A stretch of DNA of 64,000 nucleotides. Source: Klebsiella huaxiensis. GTDB lineage: Bacteria > Pseudomonadota > Gammaproteobacteria > Enterobacterales > Enterobacteriaceae. The stretch covers positions 868,001-932,000 of the forward strand of contig NZ_CP036175.1 of the NCBI RefSeq assembly GCF_003261575.2. The letters run 5' to 3'. The notes under the pieces are model-generated. The model did not search any database. It was not told the DNA's origin and was given only the letters and a program-made list of their open reading frames with translations. Positions 1-8,187 of this stretch are shown here, in pieces (within the stretch, counting starts at the first letter, position 1; each line of letters opens with the position of its first letter). Both the position numbers and the translations under genes were made by a program.

Positions 1-1418
1 CGATTCCGCATCCTTACGGTGAAGACCTGCCGTGCGCCGATAACAAAACCGTCGCGCCGCCAAAACAGGAAGCGAAGCGCGTTACCGTCCAGCCACCGCG
101 TCCAAAGCCGTGGGAGAAAACCTACGTCCTTCTGCCGTCCTTCGAGAAAGTCAAAGGCGACAAAGTTCTCTACGCGCATGCCTCACGTATTCTGCATCAT
201 GAGACCAACCCAGGCTGCGCCCGCGCGCTGATGCAGAAACACGGCGAGCGCTATATCTGGATTAACCCGCCCGCCATTCCGCTCTCAACCGAAGAGATGG
301 ATAGTGTTTTTGCTCTGCCGTATAAGCGTATTCCGCATCCGGCATACGGCGATGCGCGCATCCCGGCCTACGAGATGATCCGTTTCTCGATTAACATTAT
401 GCGCGGCTGCTTTGGCGGCTGTTCATTCTGCTCCATTACCGAGCACGAAGGGCGCATTATTCAGAGCCGTTCCGAAGATTCGATCATTAATGAAATCGAA
501 GCTATTCGCGACACAGTTCCTGGTTTTACTGGCATTATCTCTGATCTTGGTGGCCCGACGGCCAACATGTATATGCTGCGCTGCAAGTCACCGCGCGCGG
601 AGCAGACCTGTCGCCGCCTGTCCTGTGTGTATCCCGATATTTGCCCACATATGGATACCAACCACGAGCCGACAATTAACCTTTATCGTCGCGCCCGCGA
701 TCTTAAGGGTATCAAAAAGATCCTTATCGCTTCCGGCGTGCGTTATGACATCGCCGTTGAAGACCCGCGTTATATCAAAGAGCTGGCGACCCACCACGTT
801 GGCGGTTATCTGAAGATTGCCCCGGAACACACTGAAGAAGGGCCGCTGTCGAAGATGATGAAGCCGGGAATGGGTAGCTACGACCGCTTCAAAGAGCTGT
901 TTGATACCTATTCGAAGCAGGCGGGCAAAGAGCAGTATCTGATTCCGTACTTTATCTCTGCGCACCCTGGTACGCGTGATGAAGATATGGTGAACCTGGC
1001 GCTGTGGCTGAAGCAGCATCGTTTCCGTCTGGATCAGGTGCAGAACTTCTATCCGTCGCCGCTGGCGAACTCGACCACCATGTATTACACCGGCAAGAAC
1101 CCGCTGGGTAAGATTGGCTATAAGAGTGAAGACGTGGTGGTGCCGAAAGGCGACAAACAGCGTCGTCTGCATAAGGCATTGCTGCGCTATCACGATCCGG
1201 CTAACTGGCCGCTGATCCGTCAGGCGCTGGAAGCCATGGGCAAGAAGCACCTGATTGGCAGCCGCCGCGATTGCCTGGTGCCTGCGCCGACGCTGGACGA
1301 GATGCGTGAAGCACGTCGCCAGAATCGCAATACCCGCCCGGCGCTGACCAAGCATACGCCGGTGGCGCATCAGCGCCAGACGCCTGCGTCGTCGGCCAAA
1401 AAAAGTCGTATTCGCTGA
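1..1418 (+). CDS. ygiQ: YgiQ family radical SAM protein, 5' end missing
   Basis: The reading frame is already open at base 3, so about 470 C-terminal residues of a protein of roughly 740 are present. The radical SAM cluster motif CX3CX2C (MRGCFGGCSFC) is visible with cysteine codons at 408-410, 420-422 and 429-431; in this family it binds a 4Fe-4S cluster that cleaves S-adenosylmethionine. The C-terminal tail, rich in Arg, Gln and Thr, is typical of YgiQ (UPF0313). The substrate of YgiQ is not established. A first in-frame ATG occurs at 231, but the family match continues upstream of it, so 231 is not the start. Long open frames on the opposite strand here are shadows. Confidence 0.93.
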   Translation, partial: IPHPYGEDLPCADNKTVAPPKQEAKRVTVQPPRPKPWEKTYVLLPSFEKVKGDKVLYAHASRILHHETNPGCARALMQKHGERYIWINPPAIPLSTEEMDSVFALPYKRIPHPAYGDARIPAYEMIRFSINIMRGCFGGCSFCSITEHEGRIIQSRSEDSIINEIEAIRDTVPGFTGIISDLGGPTANMYMLRCKSPRAEQTCRRLSCVYPDICPHMDTNHEPTINLYRRARDLKGIKKILIASGVRYDIAVEDPRYIKELATHHVGGYLKIAPEHTEEGPLSKMMKPGMGSYDRFKELFDTYSKQAGKEQYLIPYFISAHPGTRDEDMVNLALWLKQHRFRLDQVQNFYPSPLANSTTMYYTGKNPLGKIGYKSEDVVVPKGDKQRRLHKALLRYHDPANWPLIRQALEAMGKKHLIGSRRDCLVPAPTLDEMREARRQNRNTRPALTKHTPVAHQRQTPASSAKKSRIR

Positions 1419-1496
1419 TGGCTTGAACGGTTCGCCATGGTGAGCAGACGTCACGGAGAGATTCTTTTCCTTGCCAGGACGAAGACCGGTAGTATC

Positions 1497-1523
1497 AAAG
1501 CCCTCTTAATTGAGGGCTTTTTT
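1497..1523 (+). terminator. Rho-independent terminator after ygiQ
   Basis: A 9-bp perfect stem (AAAGCCCTC/GAGGGCTTT, 1497-1505 with 1512-1520) with a TTAATT loop is followed by a T run. It lies 78 bp after the ygiQ stop and separates it from the next gene. Confidence 0.9.
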
Positions 1524-1553
1524 GATATTTAAGATATAAAAAGGATTTTATTA

Positions 1554-2126
1554 ATGAAAAGTATAATAACTATAGCCACTGGTTTATTCGTAATTATTAC
1601 CATTATTAGTCTCTTTAATAGCGATGGCAGTCATTGCAGGCCTACGAGTGCGACATGTAAAGCCGTCCGAGCAGCCCGAAATAGTGGAGCAGTTCATCCC
1701 GGCCCTGTTGTTTACACTCTTATTGACGGAACGATTTATTTCCCTGGCTGGCCGATCCCTGGTTTCTCCGCTGCCTGTGTTGAAAGAATTGAACAGTGGC
1801 CGGGAAGAAGTACGAGGATACGTTTATTAAAAAAATCAGGAGCACTGACGTTTAAAATGGATGCTGATGATTTTGTCGCTACTGAAACCATTCAGACAAT
1901 CAAGGAATCTGGGACAAAGCAGTTTGAGTTTATCGGTGATATGACACCATTAGTTGGTCCTGACAGGATCAAACTGACCATTGGCGATACAGGCTCTGAA
2001 TTATCATTCTCTCTTCTTTATGATAAAGACCCCACCAGTGAAAAAAACGAACTTAAAGAGACGTTTACATGCGACCTTGCTGCAATACCGATTGATAATG
2101 CAGCTTTGAACACTTTATGGCAGTAA
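1554..2126 (+). CDS. Hypothetical membrane-anchored or secreted protein
   Basis: This 190-residue ORF has an AAGGA ribosome-binding site just upstream. Residues 1-21 form one hydrophobic segment after MKS, so it is a signal anchor or signal peptide. After that comes a Cys-containing stretch, a YTLIDGTIYFP strand-like segment near residue 54, and a more acidic C-terminal half. I do not recognise the family. The region from about 1620 to 1830 has unusual composition and a second open frame (+1) over the same bases, so a compensated or real frameshift in the middle cannot be excluded. It stands alone between ygiQ, with its own terminator, and a convergent HIT gene. Confidence 0.6.
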   Translation: MKSIITIATGLFVIITIISLFNSDGSHCRPTSATCKAVRAARNSGAVHPGPVVYTLIDGTIYFPGWPIPGFSAACVERIEQWPGRSTRIRLLKKSGALTFKMDADDFVATETIQTIKESGTKQFEFIGDMTPLVGPDRIKLTIGDTGSELSFSLLYDKDPTSEKNELKETFTCDLAAIPIDNAALNTLWQ

Positions 2127-2133
2127 AGATGCA

Positions 2134-2595
2134 TTATATTTTTGTCTGGCGAATTCTGGCCGCCAGCGCTGACAGCTTTTCATCGTCCGCTCGTTCATGA
2201 TCGTGGGAAGAGAGATAGCCTTCATATTGCTCAAAGAACTTGGTTTGACGCGACTCTATCGGCTGCCACTGAGTCATATCGCCAGTGCCATGCATTGGGC
2301 TGAGCTTACTGTGAATATGATCAACGCCAAATCCTTCAAAAAACATCCCGGTACGGCCCACGTCATCGAAGGTTTTATCCAGCAGCTTTGCTACTTTCTG
2401 AGTTGCCAGTACTAAATCGGCCAGCGCCTGCGGCGGCATATCGAAAGCGTAGCTGGGGTAATGTTTCTTCGGAATGACTACTGTAAAACCGTCGGTGTTG
2501 GGGAAAATAGAGAGAAAGGCGAGGTGGTGTTCATCTTCCCAGACTTTATGGCAGGGGGCTTTACCCTCGGCAATTTGACAGAAAACACAATTCAT
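2134..2595 (-). CDS. HIT family protein with HxHxK motif
   Basis: The 153-residue protein starts MNCVFCQIAEGKAPCHKVWED, the usual HIT-domain opening with Cys pairs, and ends with the active-site strand VDHIHSKLSPMHG. HIT proteins are nucleotide hydrolases or transferases acting on Ap4A-like or AMP-linked substrates. Here the motif is H-I-H-S-K, so the middle His (the nucleophile in FHIT and HINT) is kept and the third His is Lys. The ATG at 2595 is chosen because GGAG lies 8 nt upstream; a GTG at 2601 would sit only 2 nt from it. The gene is convergent with the preceding hypothetical gene. Confidence 0.87.
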   Translation of the reverse strand: MNCVFCQIAEGKAPCHKVWEDEHHLAFLSIFPNTDGFTVVIPKKHYPSYAFDMPPQALADLVLATQKVAKLLDKTFDDVGRTGMFFEGFGVDHIHSKLSPMHGTGDMTQWQPIESRQTKFFEQYEGYLSSHDHERADDEKLSALAARIRQTKI

Positions 2596-2697
2596 CAGCA
2601 CGACTCCATTTGTTTTGCAATGAGCATTGAATGTACGTGCTTTTCACCGTGGAACAAAGAACTGATGCTCCGCCAGGGTATGGCGGAGCAGGATTGA

Positions 2698-3525
2698 TTA
2701 CCCACCGAACTGATCCGGGTCTGGACCCAGACGTTTGTTTTGGTCCAGTTTAGTGATTTCACTCAATTCATCTTTATCCAGACGGAAATCCCAGACGTTG
2801 AAGTTCTCGGCGATGCGCGACGGCGTCACCGATTTTGGAATCACCACCAGGCCGCTATCGAGGTGCCAGCGAATGACAATCTGCGCCGGTGTTTTGCCGT
2901 ATTTATCTGCCAACTGGTGGATAATTTTCTGATTGAATACGCCTTCTCCGCCTTGAGCTAGCGGGCTCCAGGACTCGGTCTGGATTTTGTGCGTCGCATT
3001 CCAGGCGTGAAGCTGGCGCTGTTGCAACAAAGGGTGAAGTTCAATCTGGTTAATTACCGGTGCGACGCCGGTTTCATCAATCAGCTTTTGCAGATGATGA
3101 ACCTGGAAATTACAGACGCCGATGCTTTTTGCCAGCCCCTGCTGCTGCAGTTCAATTAGGCTTTTCCAGGCGTCGACGAAGTGGTTGGTTGCCGGAACCG
3201 GCCAGTGAATTAAATATAAATCGACGTAGTCGAGTTTGAGTTTTTTAAGGCTTTCCTGCAGCGCTTGATGGGGCTGCTTTTGATCGTCATTCCACAGCTT
3301 GGTGGTGACGAACAGCTCATCTCTGGCGACGCCTGCGCTGCTTAACGCATTGCCTACGCCGGTTTCATTCTGGTACACGGCGGCGGTGTCAAACGAGCGA
3401 TAACCGACTTCCAGCGCCTTATGAATGGCGGAGACGACTTCCTCGTTGCCTGCTTTCCACACGCCGAGTCCCAGCTGCGGCATCAGGTTGCCGTCGTGTA
3501 GTTTTATAACGGTTGGATGTGTCAT
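2698..3525 (-). CDS. dkgA: 2,5-diketo-D-gluconic acid reductase A (aldo-keto reductase)
   Basis: This 275-residue aldo-keto reductase (AKR5C type) is very close to E. coli DkgA along its length. The catalytic tetrad Asp46, Tyr51, Lys76 and His107 is present in GYRSFDTAAVYQNE, TTKLW and DLYLIHWP. The NADPH-binding PKSVTPSRIAEN segment lies near residues 228-240, and the C-terminus is the typical DPDQFGG. It reduces 2,5-diketogluconate, methylglyoxal and other small aldehydes in the cytosol. It lies downstream of yqhD on the same strand with a good AGGAGG site, matching the YqhC-controlled yqhD-dkgA operon of E. coli. Confidence 0.97.
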   Translation of the reverse strand: MTHPTVIKLHDGNLMPQLGLGVWKAGNEEVVSAIHKALEVGYRSFDTAAVYQNETGVGNALSSAGVARDELFVTTKLWNDDQKQPHQALQESLKKLKLDYVDLYLIHWPVPATNHFVDAWKSLIELQQQGLAKSIGVCNFQVHHLQKLIDETGVAPVINQIELHPLLQQRQLHAWNATHKIQTESWSPLAQGGEGVFNQKIIHQLADKYGKTPAQIVIRWHLDSGLVVIPKSVTPSRIAENFNVWDFRLDKDELSEITKLDQNKRLGPDPDQFGG

Positions 3526-3545
3526 GCCTTCCTCCTGTTAATGAA

Positions 3546-3569
3546 CTCAGCGGAATAAATTCCGCTGAG
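3546..3569 (-). other. Hairpin upstream of dkgA start
   Basis: A perfect 10-bp stem (CTCAGCGGAA/TTCCGCTGAG) with a 4-nt loop lies between yqhD and dkgA, ending about 20 nt before the dkgA start codon. No T run follows it on the minus strand, so mRNA processing or stability is more likely than termination. Confidence 0.6.
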
Positions 3570-3616
3570 GGGTAGCATTAAGTCTGGACGAAATAGCTAA
3601 AAACGGTAGTTAAACT

Positions 3617-3652
3617 CCTCTCCTTTGCGTGAGTTTACGCGCTGGAGAGGAC
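3617..3652 (-). other. Hairpin after yqhD
   Basis: Nested stems (TCCTCTCC/GGAGAGGA outer, GCGT/ACGC inner) lie 5 bp after the yqhD stop. The downstream T tract on the minus strand is weak, so it would be at best a partial terminator within the yqhD-dkgA operon. Confidence 0.6.
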
Positions 3653-3657
3653 GTTGA

Positions 3658-4821
3658 TTAGCGTGCAGCCTCGTAAATACGGCGACTGACGTCCAGAGTA
3701 ATATCCTGGTTTTCACCCAGTTGAGTCATACCGTGTTCTTCGAGTTTCGCCAGCAGCGCCGGGATGGAGCTGCCATCCAGACCGTAGTCGGAAAGGTGAG
3801 TCGGTACACCCATCTGTTCGAAGAAATTACGCGTTGCAGCGATGGCTGCATCGATACGCTGCTCTTCAGAACCTTCGGTGATATTCCAGACGCGAGCGGC
3901 GTACTGCAGCAGTTTGGCGCGTTTAGCATCGCGTTTTTCATTCCACAGGGCTGGCAGAACGATAGCCAGCGTTTGGGCGTGATCGAGCCCGTGCATCGCG
4001 GTCAGTTCGTGGCCCAGCATATGGGTCGCCCAGTCCTGCGGCACGCCAGCGCCGATCAGGCCGTTCAGTGCCTGGGTAGCGGCCCACATTATGTTGGCGC
4101 GTACGTCGTAGTTTTCCGGCTCTTTCAACGCTTTCGGACCATCTTCTACCAGCGTCAGCAGAATGCCTTCGGCGAAACGGTCCTGAATTTTACCATCAAC
4201 CGGGTAGGTCACGTACTGCTCAACGGTATGGACAAATGCGTCAACCACGCCGTTGGCAACCTGGCGCGGCGGTAGAGTGTAGGTGTAAACCGGGTCAAGG
4301 ATGGCGAATACCGGCTGAACGTGAGAAGACATAAATGCGCGTTTGTCACCAGTGGTTTTACGTGAAATCACCGCGCCTTTATTGGATTCGGAACCGGTCG
4401 CTGGCAGCGTCAGCACAGAGCCCATCGGGATGGCGCTGGCAACTTTGCTGCCGTAGGTTTCGAGGATTTCCCACGGATCGATGCTGGTATCATAGTGCGC
4501 TGCCGCAGCGATGAATTTGGTCCCGTCGAGAACGGAGCCGCCGCCGACCGCCAGCAGGAAAGTGATCTTTTCATCACGCGCGATTTTCACCGCGTTCATC
4601 AGCGTTTCGTAGGATGGGTTTGGCTCGATACCGCCAAATTCCAGGACGTCAATGCCGCTTAGCGCGCTCAGAACCTGATCAAGCACGCCGGTTTTCTTCA
4701 CGCTACCGCCGCCGTAGGTGACAAGCACGCGTGCATCCGCCGGGATTTGATCGCGCAGGTTTTCAATCGCGCCTTTGCCGAACAGAATGCGGGTTGGGGT
4801 ATGTAGGTCGAAATTATTCAT
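3658..4821 (-). CDS. yqhD: NADPH-dependent aldehyde reductase / iron-family alcohol dehydrogenase
   Basis: The 387-residue protein, the same length as E. coli YqhD, begins MNNFDLHTPTRILFGKGA. The nucleotide-binding GGGSVKKTG (about residues 37-45) and VGGGSVLDGTKF motifs are present. The metal ligands are in VVDAFVHTVEQY and HMLGHELTAMHGLDH. YqhD reduces short-chain and lipid-peroxidation aldehydes with NADPH and protects against oxidative stress. A longer open frame to 4980 exists, but the ATG at 4821 matches the family start. It is divergent from its regulator yqhC and upstream of dkgA. Confidence 0.97.
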   Translation of the reverse strand: MNNFDLHTPTRILFGKGAIENLRDQIPADARVLVTYGGGSVKKTGVLDQVLSALSGIDVLEFGGIEPNPSYETLMNAVKIARDEKITFLLAVGGGSVLDGTKFIAAAAHYDTSIDPWEILETYGSKVASAIPMGSVLTLPATGSESNKGAVISRKTTGDKRAFMSSHVQPVFAILDPVYTYTLPPRQVANGVVDAFVHTVEQYVTYPVDGKIQDRFAEGILLTLVEDGPKALKEPENYDVRANIMWAATQALNGLIGAGVPQDWATHMLGHELTAMHGLDHAQTLAIVLPALWNEKRDAKRAKLLQYAARVWNITEGSEEQRIDAAIAATRNFFEQMGVPTHLSDYGLDGSSIPALLAKLEEHGMTQLGENQDITLDVSRRIYEAAR

Positions 4822-5016
4822 GGCTGGTGCCCTCAAATAGATAAACCGCCAGCAGAGACGATACCTCTGCCAGATGACGGATATTGTGGTCCGGTCGCCC
4901 GTTCCCCTCAATGCACATTCCTGCCGTTGTCTTGCCCATTTCTCCTTGGGACTGGAGAAATGCTCCACAAGTGCGCACAATGCGGAAGTAGAAAATCGTT
5001 CGGAGAAGCACGAAAA
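4822..5016. promoter_or_regulatory. Divergent yqhD-yqhC control region
   Basis: This 195-bp interval separates the start codons of yqhD (minus) and yqhC (plus). It must hold both promoters and, by analogy with E. coli, the YqhC binding site for aldehyde-induced yqhD-dkgA expression. I did not identify a specific operator. Confidence 0.6.
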
Positions 5017-5916
5017 ATGAACCGCGCTGAGATATGTCAGCTATTAACGAGTAAGGTTAATCAGCTGAAAGATAAAGAAGAAATGCTCATCGAGCTACTG
5101 CCAGATATTAGTTTGCTGTACGGCACGCAGCCGGGTGCTCGCACGCCGGTTATGTATCAGCCGGGGATCGTGTTTCTCTTTTCCGGGCATAAAATTGGCT
5201 ACATTAATGAGCGCACTTTCCGCTATGACACCAACGAATATCTGCTGTTAACGGTACCGCTACCGTTTGAATGCGAAACCTTCGCTACCCCGGAGGTCCC
5301 GCTGGCGGGGATTCGACTTAATGTCGATATTCTTCAACTGCAGGAACTGCTGATGGATATCGGTGAAGATGAGCAGTTTCAGCCGTCAATGGCATCAAGC
5401 GGGATCAACTCGGCGGTGCTGTCCGAAGAGATTCTGTGCGCGGCGGAGCGCCTGCTGGACGTGATGGAGCGCCCGCTGGACGCGCGAATTCTGGGCAAAC
5501 AGATTATCCGTGAAATCCTCTACCACGTGCTGACAGGCCCCTGTGGCGGAGCGCTGCTGGCGCTGGTCAGCCGGCAGACTCACTTTAGCCTGATTAGCCG
5601 CGTGCTGAAGCGTATTGAAAGCCAGTACACCGAAAACCTGAGTGTTGATCAGCTGGCGGCGGAAGCCAATATGAGCGTCTCGGCGTTCCACCATAACTTC
5701 AAATCGGTCACCAGCACCTCTCCGCTACAGTACCTGAAAACCTACCGCCTGCATAAAGCGCGCATGTTAATGATCCACGACGGCATGAAAGCCAGCGCAG
5801 CGGCGATGCGGGTAGGATATGAAAGCGCATCGCAGTTCAGCCGCGAGTTTAAGCGTTACTTTGGGATAACGCCGGGGGAAGATGCGGCGCGCATCAGGAC
5901 GATTCAGGGGATGTAA
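5017..5916 (+). CDS. yqhC: AraC-family transcriptional activator of yqhD-dkgA
   Basis: The protein is 299 residues from the ATG at 5017. It has an N-terminal AraC_N-type ligand domain and a C-terminal double helix-turn-helix domain: LSVDQLAAEANMSVSAFHHNFKSVT followed by SPLQYLKTYRLHKARMLM and VGYESASQFSREFKRYFGITPGED. The open frame extends to 4927, but the upstream residues look non-homologous and a GGAG element lies upstream of 5017. In E. coli, YqhC activates yqhD and dkgA in response to reactive aldehydes such as glyoxal; the divergent arrangement here supports the same role. Confidence 0.92.
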   Translation: MNRAEICQLLTSKVNQLKDKEEMLIELLPDISLLYGTQPGARTPVMYQPGIVFLFSGHKIGYINERTFRYDTNEYLLLTVPLPFECETFATPEVPLAGIRLNVDILQLQELLMDIGEDEQFQPSMASSGINSAVLSEEILCAAERLLDVMERPLDARILGKQIIREILYHVLTGPCGGALLALVSRQTHFSLISRVLKRIESQYTENLSVDQLAAEANMSVSAFHHNFKSVTSTSPLQYLKTYRLHKARMLMIHDGMKASAAAMRVGYESASQFSREFKRYFGITPGEDAARIRTIQGM

Positions 5917-5922
5917 TGAGCT

Positions 5923-5948
5923 ACAGGGCGGCAAAAAGGCCGCCCTGT
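5923..5948. terminator. Bidirectional terminator between yqhC and yghB
   Basis: A perfect 10-bp GC-rich stem (ACAGGGCGGC/GCCGCCCTGT) with an AAAAAG loop fills the gap between the two convergent genes. Confidence 0.75.
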
Positions 5949-5956
5949 ATTGGGCA

Positions 5957-6616
5957 TCAGGCGCTGCAGTATTTCTTTTTGATAACGACGATAACCGTTC
6001 CGAGCAGACCGGCAATCAGCAGCACAATAGGCAGGATCATCAGGCAGGTCATTACCTGATCTTCATGACGCTTAACGAAAGGAATCATGCTCAGCGCGTA
6101 GCCCAGACCGGTAACCACGCCAACCCACAGCAGCGCGCTCAGCCAGTTAAAGAACTGGAAGCGGCGGCTTGGTAGCCCGGAAATCCCCGCCATGGTGGGC
6201 AGCAGGGTGCGAACAAACGCCAGGAAACGCCCGGCAAGCAGCGCCAGCAGACCGTGCTTATCGAACATACAGGTCGCTCGCTGATGGTACTTGTGCGGCA
6301 GATGCCCAAGCCAGCGTTTAACCGTTACGGTATTACCCAACCAGCGCCCCTGAATATAGCTTAACCAGCAGCCGAGGCTGGCTGCCGTTGTCAAAATGGC
6401 AAGAGTTGGCACAAAGCCCATTACGCCTTTGGCAATCAGCGCACCTGCGAGCAGCAACAGGCTATCGCCCGGTAAGAATGAGGCGGGTAGCAGACCGTTT
6501 TCCAGAAACAGGGTTGCGAACATGACCAGATATACAACGCCCACAACGTGGGGGTTTGCCAATGCGGCAAAATCATGCTGCCACAGCGCGGCGACAATTT
6601 CTTGAATGACAACCAT
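5957..6616 (-). CDS. yghB: DedA family inner-membrane protein
   Basis: The 219-residue protein equals E. coli YghB in length. It has several hydrophobic segments and the DedA signatures ENGLLPASFLPGDSLLLLAG (near residues 40-58) and GRFLAFVRTLLPTMAGIS, with the conserved arginines of the second motif. DedA proteins are membrane transporters linked to lipid (undecaprenyl phosphate) flipping, proton-motive force and cell division. The ATG at 6616 gives the family N-terminus (MVVIQEIVAALWQHDFAAL); 20 residues of upstream open frame are not part of it. Confidence 0.95.
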   Translation of the reverse strand: MVVIQEIVAALWQHDFAALANPHVVGVVYLVMFATLFLENGLLPASFLPGDSLLLLAGALIAKGVMGFVPTLAILTTAASLGCWLSYIQGRWLGNTVTVKRWLGHLPHKYHQRATCMFDKHGLLALLAGRFLAFVRTLLPTMAGISGLPSRRFQFFNWLSALLWVGVVTGLGYALSMIPFVKRHEDQVMTCLMILPIVLLIAGLLGTVIVVIKKKYCSA

Positions 6617-6748
6617 GGACTTTCCTAAGTGGTACCGTATTTTTTGTCTAGTGTACTCCTGAAGAGACCCGAGCACCTTGATCCCGGGCGCAACTAAAGC
6701 GGCCGCTTCTCTTAAAAACGTCCGCTATTGTTGCCACTCACTGTCACT

Positions 6749-7936
6749 TTACACGATACGCGCGAAGCCCGCCGCTAAATCATCCAGCAGATCGGTAACA
6801 TTTTCTAACCCGATGTGCACACGGATCAGGGTACCGCTGAAATCGACTTCAGCATCCGGACGAATTTCGGCAATTTGCTCCGGCTGATTGGCTAAAATCA
6901 GCGATTCAAAGCCACCCCAGGAGTAGGCCATGCTGAACAAGCTGAAGTGGTCCAGATAGGCGGACAGCTCGGCGTCGGTCAGGCGCTTATTGAGGACAAA
7001 AGAGAACAGTCCGCTGCTACCGGTGAAATCGCGTTTCCAGAACTCATGGCCTTTGCTGCCGGGCAGAGCCGGGTGATTGACGCGCGCCACCTGCGGGTGC
7101 TGAGCCAGCCATTCGGCAATATGCAGGCTGCTTTCATGATGCTGGCGCAGACGTACGGCCAGGGTACGCAGACCACGGCTGGTCATATAGGCGGTATCGG
7201 CATCCACCATTTGTCCCATCAGATAGGCATTTTCGCGAAGCTGCGCCCAACAGCGCTCATTGGCCACCGCGGTGCCAACCATTCCGTCGGAATGACCAAT
7301 CAGGTATTTGGTTGCAGCCTGAATGGAGATATCGATGCCGAAGTCCAGCGCTTTAAACAGCACGCCCGCCGCCCAGGTGTTGTCGATCATAATAATCGCT
7401 TCGGGCGCGACGCTGCGTACCGCCGCGACGATAGCCGGAACATCATGGACTTCCATGGTGATTGAGCCTGGAGATTCCAGAAATACCACGCGGGTATTTG
7501 GCTGCACCAGGCGGGCGATATCGCCGCCGATCAACGGGTCGAACCAACTGGTGGTGACGCCGAGTTTGGCGAGGATTTTAGTACAAAAATCCTGGGTCGG
7601 TTCGTAGGCGGTGTTGGTCATCAGAACATGGTCGCCTTGCTCGACAAATGCCAGAATGGTATTGGCGACCGCCGCTGCGCCGCAGGGGAAGAGGGCGCAG
7701 CCGGCGCCGCCTTCCAGTTCGCACATGGCTTCCTGCAGAGAAAAGTGGGTCAGGGTACCGCGACGGCCGTAGAACAGCTCGCCTTTGGCTCGGTTGCGGG
7801 TGGCGTGTTTTTTCGCTTCGACGGTGTCGAAAACCAGCGATGACGCGCGCTGAATCACGCTGTTTACCGAGCCTTGCGTGTATTTTTTGCTGCGGCCAGC
7901 GTGAACCAGCGCAGTATCAAGATGTTTATCAGCCAT
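6749..7936 (-). CDS. metC: Cystathionine beta-lyase
   Basis: The 395-residue PLP enzyme of the Cys/Met metabolism family cleaves cystathionine to homocysteine, pyruvate and ammonia in methionine biosynthesis. The PLP lysine is Lys210 in AATKYLIGHSD, the cofactor Asp is in IIMIDNTWAAGV, and the substrate-binding Tyr lies in ELFYGRRGTLTH. It is divergent from exbB across a 251-bp region carrying tandem MetJ boxes, so repression by MetJ-SAM is likely. The window also holds a reverse transsulfuration pair near 22-24 kb using related fold-type I chemistry. Confidence 0.97.
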   Translation of the reverse strand: MADKHLDTALVHAGRSKKYTQGSVNSVIQRASSLVFDTVEAKKHATRNRAKGELFYGRRGTLTHFSLQEAMCELEGGAGCALFPCGAAAVANTILAFVEQGDHVLMTNTAYEPTQDFCTKILAKLGVTTSWFDPLIGGDIARLVQPNTRVVFLESPGSITMEVHDVPAIVAAVRSVAPEAIIMIDNTWAAGVLFKALDFGIDISIQAATKYLIGHSDGMVGTAVANERCWAQLRENAYLMGQMVDADTAYMTSRGLRTLAVRLRQHHESSLHIAEWLAQHPQVARVNHPALPGSKGHEFWKRDFTGSSGLFSFVLNKRLTDAELSAYLDHFSLFSMAYSWGGFESLILANQPEQIAEIRPDAEVDFSGTLIRVHIGLENVTDLLDDLAAGFARIV

Positions 7937-7955
7937 GTTCAGATAACCTATTTTT

Positions 7956-7971
7956 ATACGTCTGGACGTCT
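7956..7971 (-). promoter_or_regulatory. MetJ operator (two tandem met boxes)
   Basis: Read on the minus strand this is AGACGTCCAGACGTAT: two adjacent 8-mers, the first matching the AGACGTCT consensus in 7 of 8 positions. It lies 20 bp upstream of the metC start, the expected place for MetJ repression. Confidence 0.85.
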
Positions 7972-8105
7972 AAACTAACATGAATACCCGTTTATGTACC
8001 GAGTCGTGGCGGATACAGGTAAAAATTTTATCAATGACGGGGTCAGCAACTTTTTTACTGCGTAAGCGCAAGGAAAATAAACGTGATTTGCTGCACAGTG
8101 TAAAT

Positions 8106-8124
8106 ACTAATGAGAACCACTATC
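8106..8124 (+). promoter_or_regulatory. Probable Fur box upstream of exbB
   Basis: The 19-mer ACTAATGAGAACCACTATC matches the Fur consensus in 14 of 19 positions and lies about 63 bp before exbB. Iron repression of exbBD is well established in enterics. Confidence 0.7.
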
Positions 8125-8187
8125 AATTCGATGACGTTTTGATATTATTGTGCGCAGATTTTGTGATTTACGTCCTGGAGATACAGT

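Noticed and set aside
588..1454. 288-codon antisense frame within ygiQ
   Set aside because: Shadow frame; low-complexity Arg/His-rich product and no family resemblance.
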